Assembly: GCA_017459865.1 (NCBI GenBank)
Contig: JAFUCD010000004.1
Span: forward strand, 1-64,000
Length of the DNA stretch: 64,000 nt
Origin: Oscillospiraceae bacterium
Lineage (GTDB): Bacteria; Bacillota_A; Clostridia; Oscillospirales; Oscillospiraceae
Reading direction: 5' to 3'
Positions within the stretch are counted from its first letter, which is position 1. Every line of letters begins with the position of its first letter. Made by a program: the position numbers and the translations under genes. Under the pieces are notes generated by a model, which was given only the letters and a program-made list of their open reading frames with translations, had not been told where the DNA came from and did no database searches. Positions 33,474 through 39,832 of the stretch are shown here, piece by piece.

Positions 33474-34025
33474 ATGAAAATGTACAGTTCCGTTGCAAAT
33501 GCTTCCGTTCCGGTGCATGTGGATTATATTTGCTGCTACTGTGAGACGGCCAACGCTGACGAAAGCCAGAGCGTTGATCTCAAGGCGCAATCCCATGGCT
33601 CCCTCAGTCCCTCCGAGAAGCTTGACAACGAAGCAAGAGACTTGCTCTCCAGAAAGGCTGCCTTGATCCTGCAGGAGCTTTCAGGCGGGGAGTATCAATC
33701 AGCTCATCTTACCTGTACCTGCTCGAAATGCGGAAAGCGTCAGCCATGGGCCAGTTATCGTAAGATTCCCATCTGGGCGATCGTGCTTTTCGTGGTCGGC
33801 GTTCTGATGATCCTTTTTATGCTTTTTAACTGGGAGAAAGTTATTATTGGCCCCAGATTGCTGATTTTTCCTGTTTTTCTGATGCCGCTGCTGGTTTTTG
33901 CGATACATAATTTGATCGTCACGAAAAAGGTTTCCGGTTTGGATCGCAGATATCTTCCACGCATAGCAGTCCGAAAGACATCCTCCGCAACCAGCAGGTT
34001 TGCAGAGGAAGAGGCCGAGCGGTGA
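33474..34025 (+). CDS. AT-richer two-pass membrane protein with cysteine pairs
   Basis: A 183-residue protein of unknown family. Near the N-terminus is YICCYC; residues about 80-88 hold CTCSKCGKRQPW, so two Cys pairs could form a zinc ribbon. Two hydrophobic segments follow (about 100-121 and 127-148), then a basic tail. The overall plan, zinc ribbon plus paired membrane segments, resembles small envelope proteins without known function. Base and codon use are clearly AT-richer than in the neighbouring genes, which suggests transfer. ATG at 33474 has AAAGGA upstream. It splits the rubrerythrin-Mop-rubredoxin locus. Confidence 0.7.
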   Translation: MKMYSSVANASVPVHVDYICCYCETANADESQSVDLKAQSHGSLSPSEKLDNEARDLLSRKAALILQELSGGEYQSAHLTCTCSKCGKRQPWASYRKIPIWAIVLFVVGVLMILFMLFNWEKVIIGPRLLIFPVFLMPLLVFAIHNLIVTKKVSGLDRRYLPRIAVRKTSSATSRFAEEEAER

Positions 34026-34083
34026 AATGAGCGAGCTTTGGCGCTTGCGCCGAAGCGAGGGATATGGAGCTTGTGATGCCGAC

Positions 34084-34113
34084 AAGGGCCTGCTGGAGCG
34101 CTACTTCAAGTAA
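34084..34113 (+). pseudogene. 3-prime remnant of a rubrerythrin gene
   Basis: Positions 34084-34106 repeat 33408-33430, the 3-prime end of the intact reverse rubrerythrin gene, at 22 of 23 bases. In frame it reads KGLLERYFK then TAA, while the intact gene reads KGLLERYFG. Upstream of 34084 no rubrerythrin sequence remains. It is either the end of a second, lost rubrerythrin gene or a duplication made when the intervening segment entered. Confidence 0.8.
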
Positions 34114-34124
34114 GGAGCTATTAG

Positions 34125-34334
34125 AAGCTGAGTGCAAGAAATCAGTTCAAGGGTACCGTCGTCGACATTCAGGAAGGCGCCGTCAACGGCATCGTGAAGA
34201 TCGACATCGGCGGCGGCAACGTCATGAGCGCCACGATCTCCATGAATGCGATCCGCGAGCTCGGTCTCGCGGTCGGCAAGGAGGCCTATGCCGTCGTGAA
34301 GGCCACCTCCGTCATGGTCGGCATTGACGATTGA
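34125..34334 (+). pseudogene. Mop/TOBE molybdopterin-binding-like gene lacking a normal start codon
   Basis: The frame encodes 69 residues that fit the molbindin (Mop, TOBE) family: LSARNQFKGTVVDI, GAVNGIVKIDIGGGN, SATISMNAIRELGL and VVKATSVMVG. Such proteins bind molybdate or tungstate. The codon before AAG (34125) is TAG, where ATG is expected; deletion of one T from ATTATGAAG would give the observed ATTAGAAG. A ribosome site AAGGAG sits at 34112-34117, correctly placed. Only a CTG (34128) could start translation. It may be inactive, inefficiently translated, or a sequencing error. Confidence 0.75.
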
Positions 34335-34364
34335 TTTAAAATCTTACGAAAGGAGAACTGTATT

Positions 34365-34496
34365 ATGAAGTATGTATGCACCGTTTGCGGTTGGGTCTAT
34401 GACGAGGCGGAAGCCGGCGTGAAGTGGGAAGACCTGCCGGAGGATTTCGTCTGCGAGCTCTGCGGCGTCGGCAAGGACATGTTCGAGGCCGAGTAA
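34365..34496 (+). CDS. Short rubredoxin
   Basis: A 43-residue rubredoxin. Four iron ligands are present as CTVCGW (Cys5, Cys8) and CELCG (Cys31, Cys34), with the EDLPEDFVC segment and GVGKDMFE end typical of the family. Usual rubredoxins have 52-54 residues; about ten residues are missing from the loop between the two knuckles, where GDPxxGIxPGT normally occurs. It likely passes electrons to the reverse rubrerythrin. GAAAGGAG precedes the ATG, and a strong terminator follows. Confidence 0.92.
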   Translation: MKYVCTVCGWVYDEAEAGVKWEDLPEDFVCELCGVGKDMFEAE

Positions 34497-34504
34497 GCGG
34501 AATT

Positions 34505-34556
34505 GAAAAAAGAGGGTGTGGAAGCTTGCCGAGCAAGCTTCCACACCTTCTTTTTT
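34505..34556. terminator. Bidirectional terminator between rubredoxin and cls
   Basis: GGTGTGGAAGCTTGC pairs perfectly with GCAAGCTTCCACACC around CGA, with T runs on both strands. Confidence 0.92.
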
Positions 34557-34559
34557 CCC

Positions 34560-36170
34560 TCAGAGCAGCGGGGCGAACAATCTTAAAAGCGTCGCGATCA
34601 CACGGGTCATGAAGGGATTCGTTTTCCAGTCGTCGTGCGTGATCTCCTGGCAGCGCTTACGCGTGGCGGTGAAATCCCGCTCAACGTCCGCGATGGCGGG
34701 CACGCCGTGGAGATAGACGGCGTTTTCAAAGTGGAGATAGAGACTGCGGTAGTCGAGGTTGATCGTGCCGACGACGGCTTTTCTGTCGTCGCTGACAAAG
34801 ACCTTCGCGTGGACAAAGCCCGGCGTATACTCATAGATCCGCACGCCCGCGCGCAAAAGCTCGCGATAGTGTCCCTTGGCGAGGGCGAAGGCGTATTTCT
34901 TGTCCGGCACGTGCGGCAGGATGATCTGCACGTCCACGCCGCGCTTGGCAGCGGAGGTCAGCGCCGTGATCATCTGGTCATCCAGGATCAGATACGGCGT
35001 CATGATATGCACATAGCGGTCCGCGCGGTCGAGGATGTTCAGATACACGGTCTCGCCCACGCGCTCATCATCGAGCGGGCTGTCGGCATAGGGCAGGACA
35101 TAGCCCGGCTCGGGCGCGGCCGACGGCACGCTGGCGTCGAGATAGGGCGTGAAGTCCTCCGCCTCGCGCTCGTCGATCGCCCACATCTGCAGAAACAGCA
35201 GCGAAAAGCTGCGCACGGCGTCGCCCTCGACCATGACGGCGGCGTCCTTCCAATGCCCGAAGCGGCTGCCGATGTTGATATATTCATCGGCGAGATTCAC
35301 GCCGCCCGTGAAGGCCACGCGCCCGTCGATGACGACGATCTTGCGGTGGTCGCGGTTGTTGTAATACGTCGAGGCCAGCGGGCGCAGGGGCGCGAACATC
35401 TTGCAGCGGATGCCGAGCGCCTCCAGCTCGCGCGGGTAACGATACGGCAGACGCGTGAACGCGCACATGCCGTCGTACAGCACGCGCACCTCGACGCCGG
35501 CGCGCACCTTTTCCTCCAGCACCTTCAGGACCCTGCCCCACATGGTGCCCTCGTCAATGATGAAATACTCCAGGAAGATGAAGTGCTCCGCCTTCTCCAG
35601 CTCCGTGAGCAGGGCCTCGAACTTTGCCTCGCCGGAGGGGAGATACCGGACGGCGTTGCCGGCGTACACGTTGCCGGACGCGGTGCGATAGGCATAGGCG
35701 GCCAGCCCGCGCATGTCTGGCGCGTCGGTGCGGAGCCGATCCATCAGCTCCAGATTCGGCGGGCAGAGCGGCGCCGTCTCGGCAATGACGGTCTGCAAGC
35801 GGCTTTTGATGGCGCGGTGACCCACGTCGAGCCGCACGATCACATACAGCGTGAGCCCCAGCGCCGGCACGGCAAAAATGAGCACGATCCACGTGATCTT
35901 ATACGTCGGGTTGCCGGAGGTGTTGATCAGATAGATGATGACGCCGACGGAGAGAAGACGCGAGAAGAGATAGAACGCCGAGCTGTACTCGCCCAGCCGA
36001 TGCGCCGCGAGAATGATGATCGCGAACTCCAGCAGCACCAGCAGCGCGACGATCGTCGCTCTGCCGAACACCACGGCGAGGATGCCGCGCTTGCCGTTTT
36101 GCAGCAGACGGATCTCCTGCTCGTCCTCAAACCAGTCCCAGCGGCGATCCGCTTTGTCGCGCGTTTTCAT
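34560..36170 (-). CDS. cls: Cardiolipin synthase (phospholipase D type)
   Basis: A 536-residue membrane enzyme that joins two phosphatidylglycerols to make cardiolipin. Two N-terminal membrane segments (about 25-45 and 60-85) precede two PLD HKD motifs, HRKIVVIDGRVAFTGG and HAKVFVSDDRKAVVGT. ATG 36170 is chosen because AAGGAGGG lies just upstream; the longer frame begins inside the promoter region. It ends at the shared terminator. The IS110 element lies directly upstream of its promoter. Confidence 0.93.
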   Translation of the reverse strand: MKTRDKADRRWDWFEDEQEIRLLQNGKRGILAVVFGRATIVALLVLLEFAIIILAAHRLGEYSSAFYLFSRLLSVGVIIYLINTSGNPTYKITWIVLIFAVPALGLTLYVIVRLDVGHRAIKSRLQTVIAETAPLCPPNLELMDRLRTDAPDMRGLAAYAYRTASGNVYAGNAVRYLPSGEAKFEALLTELEKAEHFIFLEYFIIDEGTMWGRVLKVLEEKVRAGVEVRVLYDGMCAFTRLPYRYPRELEALGIRCKMFAPLRPLASTYYNNRDHRKIVVIDGRVAFTGGVNLADEYINIGSRFGHWKDAAVMVEGDAVRSFSLLFLQMWAIDEREAEDFTPYLDASVPSAAPEPGYVLPYADSPLDDERVGETVYLNILDRADRYVHIMTPYLILDDQMITALTSAAKRGVDVQIILPHVPDKKYAFALAKGHYRELLRAGVRIYEYTPGFVHAKVFVSDDRKAVVGTINLDYRSLYLHFENAVYLHGVPAIADVERDFTATRKRCQEITHDDWKTNPFMTRVIATLLRLFAPLL

Positions 36171-36201
36171 CGGGCTCCCTCCTTTCCGGCAGAATGGACT
36201 T

Positions 36202-36230
36202 ATTATACACCCTCTTCGGGTTTTTGACAA
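36202..36230 (-). promoter_or_regulatory. Promoter of cls
   Basis: On the minus strand TTGTCA (36225-36230) and TATAAT (36202-36207) are 17 bases apart. The -35 overlaps a near-palindrome, TTGACA facing TGTCAA two bases apart (36224-36237), which could be an operator. The promoter appears intact despite the adjacent IS110 element. Confidence 0.8.
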
Positions 36231-36349
36231 CTGTCAACGGGTCTAGTGTGAAAGAAACTGTTAGGACTGGTCGACCCAAAAAGGCGCACAAACCCAAGCC
36301 CCGCTGAAACAGGATATTTCCGGGGCACAGACGATATAGTGTGAGCTTG

Positions 36350-37597
36350 CTAACTGACCTTTAGCCCTTGTGCTTCAAGGAAACGTATAGCCTGCTTAAC
36401 AGCCTTGGCAAGCTGCTTTTCCTTTAAATGTTCGGGCATATCTACCTTGTAGAGATCAACCGGATTCCAGACTTCACCAGTAGAGAACATTTCGTATATG
36501 GCAGTTAGGATCATTCTGGCAATGGCAATGATTGCGCGTTTCTTTCCTCTGCGCTTTGCAATGCGCTCATATTTCAGAGCGTAATAAGGATTGGTCTTGT
36601 CCTTCACGGCAGCATGGGCAGCTTCCACCAATGCCGGTTTGAGATATACTCCTGCACGCGAAATGCGGACAGACTTTTTCTTTCCGGCAGATTGGTTATT
36701 TCCTGGAGTAAGACCAGCCCAACAGCAAAGGCGTTTTGAGGAACCGAACTGCGACACATCGACGCCAATCTCCGAAATAATCGTAATGGCTGTATCTCTC
36801 CGCACGCCGGGAATGGTGCAAAGTAGGCTAATCTGCCCTTCGTATTCAGAAATCATCGTGCGGATGCAATCGTCCATCTTGTCGATTAGGTCAACAATGT
36901 GGTCCAGATGCTCACGGATAATACCGATACGTAGCTTCTGCTCATTAGTAATGGAGAAGCCCTCGATAGATTCGAGGACAGCATCGGCTTTCTTCTTCAG
37001 GGAACGCTGTAACAGGGAAACACAATGCTCTGCGTTAAAGGGCTCGTTGGATGCAAGGTAATCCGTAATTGCAGTTGCAGATTTTCCAAACATATCAGAC
37101 ACAACTGAGTCCAACGCGACGTTGCAGACAGTAAAAGCATTCTGAAACCGATTTTTCTCGCCGCTTTTTATAGACGTGAGCTTGTAGCGATAGCGGGTAA
37201 ATTCCCGCAGGATACGGATCTTTTTGTCTGGGATGAAGCTACTTTTCACAAGTCCAATGCGAAACAGATCCCCGATCCACTTGGAATCTTTCGTATCGTC
37301 CTTGTTTCCCTTTACAGCCTTCACCCATTTTGGATTTGCGATCACAACCCGAATGCCGCGCATTTCGAGAATGTTGAACACGGGAACCCAATATTTCCCG
37401 GTTGATTCCATGCAGACATCCAGACAAGCATTCTCGTGCAGCCAATCGGCAAAGCGGTTCAGATCGGAATTGAAGGTGGAAAAACGTTTCTTCTGATAGT
37501 GCGGCTGTAAACTATCAGTCGGCGAAGTAATGATGGTAGCAACCAAAAATCGCTTGTGCACATCAACACCACAACAGGTTGGAAAAACAACCTTCAC
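36350..37597 (-). CDS. IS110-family DEDD recombinase (transposase)
   Basis: A 415-residue recombinase. The N-terminal RuvC-like DEDD domain has Asp12 (CCGVDVHK), Glu64 (MESTGKY) and the KDDTKDS acidic pair (100-104); the C-terminal Transposase_20 domain has IPGV, SEIG, the CWAGLTPGNNQSAGKK segment with the likely catalytic Ser303, and an arginine-rich helix. It is full length and without frameshift. GTG 37597 is chosen since GGAGGT lies 7 bases upstream; the ATG at 37657 has none. These enzymes act with an RNA encoded in the noncoding end. Confidence 0.93.
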   Translation of the reverse strand: MKVVFPTCCGVDVHKRFLVATIITSPTDSLQPHYQKKRFSTFNSDLNRFADWLHENACLDVCMESTGKYWVPVFNILEMRGIRVVIANPKWVKAVKGNKDDTKDSKWIGDLFRIGLVKSSFIPDKKIRILREFTRYRYKLTSIKSGEKNRFQNAFTVCNVALDSVVSDMFGKSATAITDYLASNEPFNAEHCVSLLQRSLKKKADAVLESIEGFSITNEQKLRIGIIREHLDHIVDLIDKMDDCIRTMISEYEGQISLLCTIPGVRRDTAITIISEIGVDVSQFGSSKRLCCWAGLTPGNNQSAGKKKSVRISRAGVYLKPALVEAAHAAVKDKTNPYYALKYERIAKRRGKKRAIIAIARMILTAIYEMFSTGEVWNPVDLYKVDMPEHLKEKQLAKAVKQAIRFLEAQGLKVS

Positions 37598-37682
37598 GGG
37601 ACTGACCTCCTCGTATTGGAATGGCGAGGAGAACGCAGTGACTGGATCACCAAGCATTTAACAGGTGTTAAAACAATCCTTA

Positions 37683-37885
37683 GTGTACGGACTCGTGGTA
37701 CCACTTATTTGTGCTTGTAATGGTGATCCCAACACTGATTGCTATACTGGTTTGAGCTTCGAGAGCAGTCTACGACTTACCTTACCGTGCGTTGTAGTAT
37801 GCGTTCCCTCAAACCCATTTTATAAGAAAGGCAGCCGTTTGTCTGCACAACTTTCATTCCTATTTGTGCCAGACGCAAAGCGGCT
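37683..37885 (-). ncRNA. Candidate IS110 bridge RNA
   Basis: The noncoding end upstream of the recombinase folds by eye, on the minus strand, into three successive stem-loops. SL1 (37885-37833) pairs AGCCG/CGGCT and GTCTG/CAGAC. SL2 (37815-37749) pairs GGTTTGAG/CTCAAACC around a large internal loop with an inner CTAC/GTAG. SL3 (37735-37683) pairs GTGT/ACAC and holds GTGGTACCAC. One 5-prime stem-loop followed by two loop-bearing domains is the layout known for IS621 bridge RNA. Guide assignment is not proven. Confidence 0.55.
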
Positions 37886-37910
37886 GGAATGGCTGATTGC
37901 TTTGTATAAA

Positions 37911-37938
37911 GATCCCCGCAGCCGAGGCTGCGGGGATC
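37911..37938 (-). terminator. Hairpin after the ACS-like gene
   Basis: GATCCCCGCAGCC pairs perfectly with GGCTGCGGGGATC, a 13-base stem, about 20 bases past the stop. The following tract is only CTTTATAC, so the T run may have been cut short by the IS110 insertion. Confidence 0.7.
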
Positions 37939-37960
37939 CGCGCAAAAACCAGTGCTTGGC

Positions 37961-38701
37961 TTACTTCTTGCTGCCGGGCTTCTTCATGCCGCCCTTGCCG
38001 AAGTGCAGCTCCTTCAGACCCTCGACCTCGTCGCAGACAGGCTTGAAGCTGCAGGACGCGCAGTCGAGATCCTCGGGCAGACCCTCAAGGATCTTGTTCA
38101 TGGTCTTGGTGACGTCGTTGACCTTGTTGGCGGTCTCCAGGAGCTTCTTGTAATCCACGGTGGGGTCCGTGATGAAGATCACGCGGACGTTCGTGATGTT
38201 GGGGTTCTTCTTGTACTGGGCGATATAGTCGCAGCCGACGCCGCGGAAGCTGATGCCCTTCTTGAGCGCCTTCTTGCTGACGCGGACCTGCTCACGGCTG
38301 GACTCCGGGGAGACGCGCATCATGTAGCCGTCGGGGAAGACGTGGTACTTCACGAACTCGATGCTCTGGATGGCGTTGAAGGCTTCCTGCTCATCCTCGG
38401 GGATCTCCTTGACGCCCAGCAGGGTGATGCGGGCGAAGGTGGAGTCGCTCTTGATCTCCTTCAGATCGGGACCGTACAGCAGGACCTCGTCGGCGGGGAT
38501 CAGCTGAGAAGCGGTGGTGATGGCGGTGAAGTTCACGGCCGCCTTGCCGCTGCCGCCCAGCTCATACGCCGCGTCGCGCAGCAGCACGAGCTCGCTGGCG
38601 CCGTTGTCCTTCCAGGCGTCACGCTCGGAATAGGCCCACTTCTGCTTCGGAGCGCCGAGCTGCTCCATCGTATTCTGAATATAAGTATTGTAAAGTTCCA
38701 T
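37961..38701 (-). CDS. Acetyl-CoA-synthase-derived protein without the nickel domain
   Basis: A 246-residue soluble protein. Residues about 70-180 (EVLLYGPDLKEI to VRVIFITDP) follow the middle domain of acetyl-CoA synthase (AcsB/CdhC): compare KIEVIGPDIDTI and CEVTIITDP of the Moorella enzyme, recalled from memory. Next comes a cysteine group CASCSF-KPVC (Cys214, Cys217, Cys223), resembling the start of the A-cluster site CNLCQSF-APAHVC. The fourth cluster Cys and the whole C-terminal CGC nickel domain are absent; the protein ends in a Gly/Lys-rich tail. It follows a CooC-type ATPase gene by 73 bases, so the two form one unit. It cannot be a complete acetyl-CoA synthase; the role is unknown. 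Confidence 0.7.
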   Translation of the reverse strand: MELYNTYIQNTMEQLGAPKQKWAYSERDAWKDNGASELVLLRDAAYELGGSGKAAVNFTAITTASQLIPADEVLLYGPDLKEIKSDSTFARITLLGVKEIPEDEQEAFNAIQSIEFVKYHVFPDGYMMRVSPESSREQVRVSKKALKKGISFRGVGCDYIAQYKKNPNITNVRVIFITDPTVDYKKLLETANKVNDVTKTMNKILEGLPEDLDCASCSFKPVCDEVEGLKELHFGKGGMKKPGSKK

Positions 38702-38774
38702 TTTGAATCCTCCTGATAAATATTGGCGGGAAATTCGCCGTCAAGATGTACGCGGCGATCGGTTTGGCGTTTCC

Positions 38775-39548
38775 TTACACCAAGTCAAACTTCTCAAGCG
38801 CTGCGCGGACGCCGACCATGATGTTGGAGTCCTCCGGCAGCTCGAACACGCTCTTGCCCTGGATGTCGTTGGCGGCGTGGGCGGGATCGGTGGGGATGAA
38901 GGCGAGGTTCTCGACGCCCTCGAGCTTGATGAGCTCGTTCATGCTGGGGTCGACGACGCGGTTGCAGACGATGCCGATGCGCTCGTACTTGATGAGCTCG
39001 TCGGCGACCTCTTTGATCTCGCGGCAGACGTTCACGCCCTTGGCGCTCTGGTCCGTGATGAGCATCAGGTGCGTCACCTCGTCGAGCACGCGGCGGCTGA
39101 TCTGCTCGATGCCGGCCTCGCAGTCGATGACGACATAGTCAAAGTCGCCCGCGAGCATGCTGATGACCTCTTTCAGATAGCTGTTGACGGAGCAATAGCA
39201 GCCGGCGGCCTCGGGGCGGCCGATGGCGAGGAAGGCAAAGCCCTCGCACTCGACCATCGTGTCGAAGATGCGGAAGCGCGCCTCGTTGAGGATCTCGATG
39301 GCCTGGCGGTATTCGCCGCGCTCGGAGACCTCGATGACCTCATTGCGGATGTCGTCGAGCGTGTGGGTGACGGTGATGCCCAGCGCGGTCGAAAGACCGA
39401 TGGCGGGATCCGCGTCGATGGCAAGGATGCGCTTGCCGGGGTGCGCCGCAACCAGATGGCGGACGATGGCCGAGCAGAGACTCGTCTTGCCAACGCCGCC
39501 CTTGCCCGCTACGGCAAGAATCTTGGCTTTGTTTTTCGTTTCTTCCAT
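38775..39548 (-). CDS. cooC: CooC-type nickel-insertion ATPase
   Basis: A 257-residue MinD/SIMIBI-class ATPase. The deviant Walker A is GKGGVGKTS (15-23), and the CxC motif that binds nickel at the CooC dimer interface appears as GCYCS (Cys117, Cys119). AIDADPAIGLSTALG and VIDCEAGIEQISR follow the CooC pattern. CooC loads nickel into CO dehydrogenase; AcsF does so for acetyl-CoA synthase. No CO dehydrogenase gene lies in the window, but an ACS-like protein is next. ATG 39548 has GGAGGGT upstream. It is divergent from an [FeFe] hydrogenase gene. Confidence 0.85.
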   Translation of the reverse strand: MEETKNKAKILAVAGKGGVGKTSLCSAIVRHLVAAHPGKRILAIDADPAIGLSTALGITVTHTLDDIRNEVIEVSERGEYRQAIEILNEARFRIFDTMVECEGFAFLAIGRPEAAGCYCSVNSYLKEVISMLAGDFDYVVIDCEAGIEQISRRVLDEVTHLMLITDQSAKGVNVCREIKEVADELIKYERIGIVCNRVVDPSMNELIKLEGVENLAFIPTDPAHAANDIQGKSVFELPEDSNIMVGVRAALEKFDLV

Positions 39549-39565
39549 TGTGTACCCTCCTGTCG

Positions 39566-39590
39566 AATGCCTATCAAAATGATATGCATT
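39566..39590. promoter_or_regulatory. Operator-like palindrome before cooC
   Basis: AATGC-c-TATCA-aaa-TGATA-t-GCATT is an almost perfect 25-base inverted repeat just upstream of the cooC ribosome site. It looks like a repressor site. The regulator is not identified. Confidence 0.6.
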
Positions 39591-39592
39591 CC

Positions 39593-39625
39593 TGATACCA
39601 GATATATTTGATCGTATCATATCAA
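39593..39625. promoter_or_regulatory. Second operator-like inverted repeat, TGATAC-N15-GTATCA
   Basis: TGATAC (39593-39598) and GTATCA (39614-39619) are inverted across 15 bases, the wide-spaced layout of metalloregulator sites such as NikR, although the half-site differs from GTATGA. It overlaps a third inverted pair, TTGAT (39608-39612) and ATCAA (39621-39625). Confidence 0.5.
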
Positions 39626-39758
39626 ATTTTCTTCCGGCTTGTCTGTGCGTTTGTCACATAAAGGACACCGAATCGTAAATTTTTTATCAATCTGTACAAA
39701 ATCCAAAATCCGAAACGTGCATATCGAAAACGCGAAAACGACGCGGCGTATTTTCCCA

Positions 39759-39787
39759 TTGCAAAGCGTCGGCACGCATGTTATATT
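39759..39787 (+). promoter_or_regulatory. Promoter of the [FeFe] hydrogenase gene
   Basis: TTGCAA (39759-39764) and TATATT (39782-39787) are 17 bases apart, about 45 bases before the ATG. Confidence 0.7.
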
Positions 39788-39832
39788 TTTTTCGGTCAAT
39801 TGACAGCTTTTTTGCAAACGGGAGGTCCGGTC

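Larger units (their letters stand above)
36244..37905 (-). mobile_element. IS110-family insertion sequence (ends approximate)
   Basis: An intact DEDD recombinase gene is flanked by about 300 noncoding bases upstream and about 100 downstream, all visibly AT-richer than the host genes. There are no terminal inverted repeats, as expected for the IS110 family. TAGTGTGA occurs twice in the right noncoding end (36244-36251 and 36337-36344). The element sits between the terminator of the ACS-like gene (37911-37938) and the cls promoter, so it seems to disrupt no gene. The exact ends need comparison with an empty site. Confidence 0.75.

Noticed and set aside
34064..34327. 87-residue open frame over the Mop-like region
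   Set aside because: It is out of frame with the clear Mop/TOBE coding pattern and its translation is arginine-rich and featureless.
39593..39619. NikR binding site
   Set aside because: The spacing is similar but the half-site TGATAC is not GTATGA, and no NikR gene is seen; kept only as an unidentified operator.
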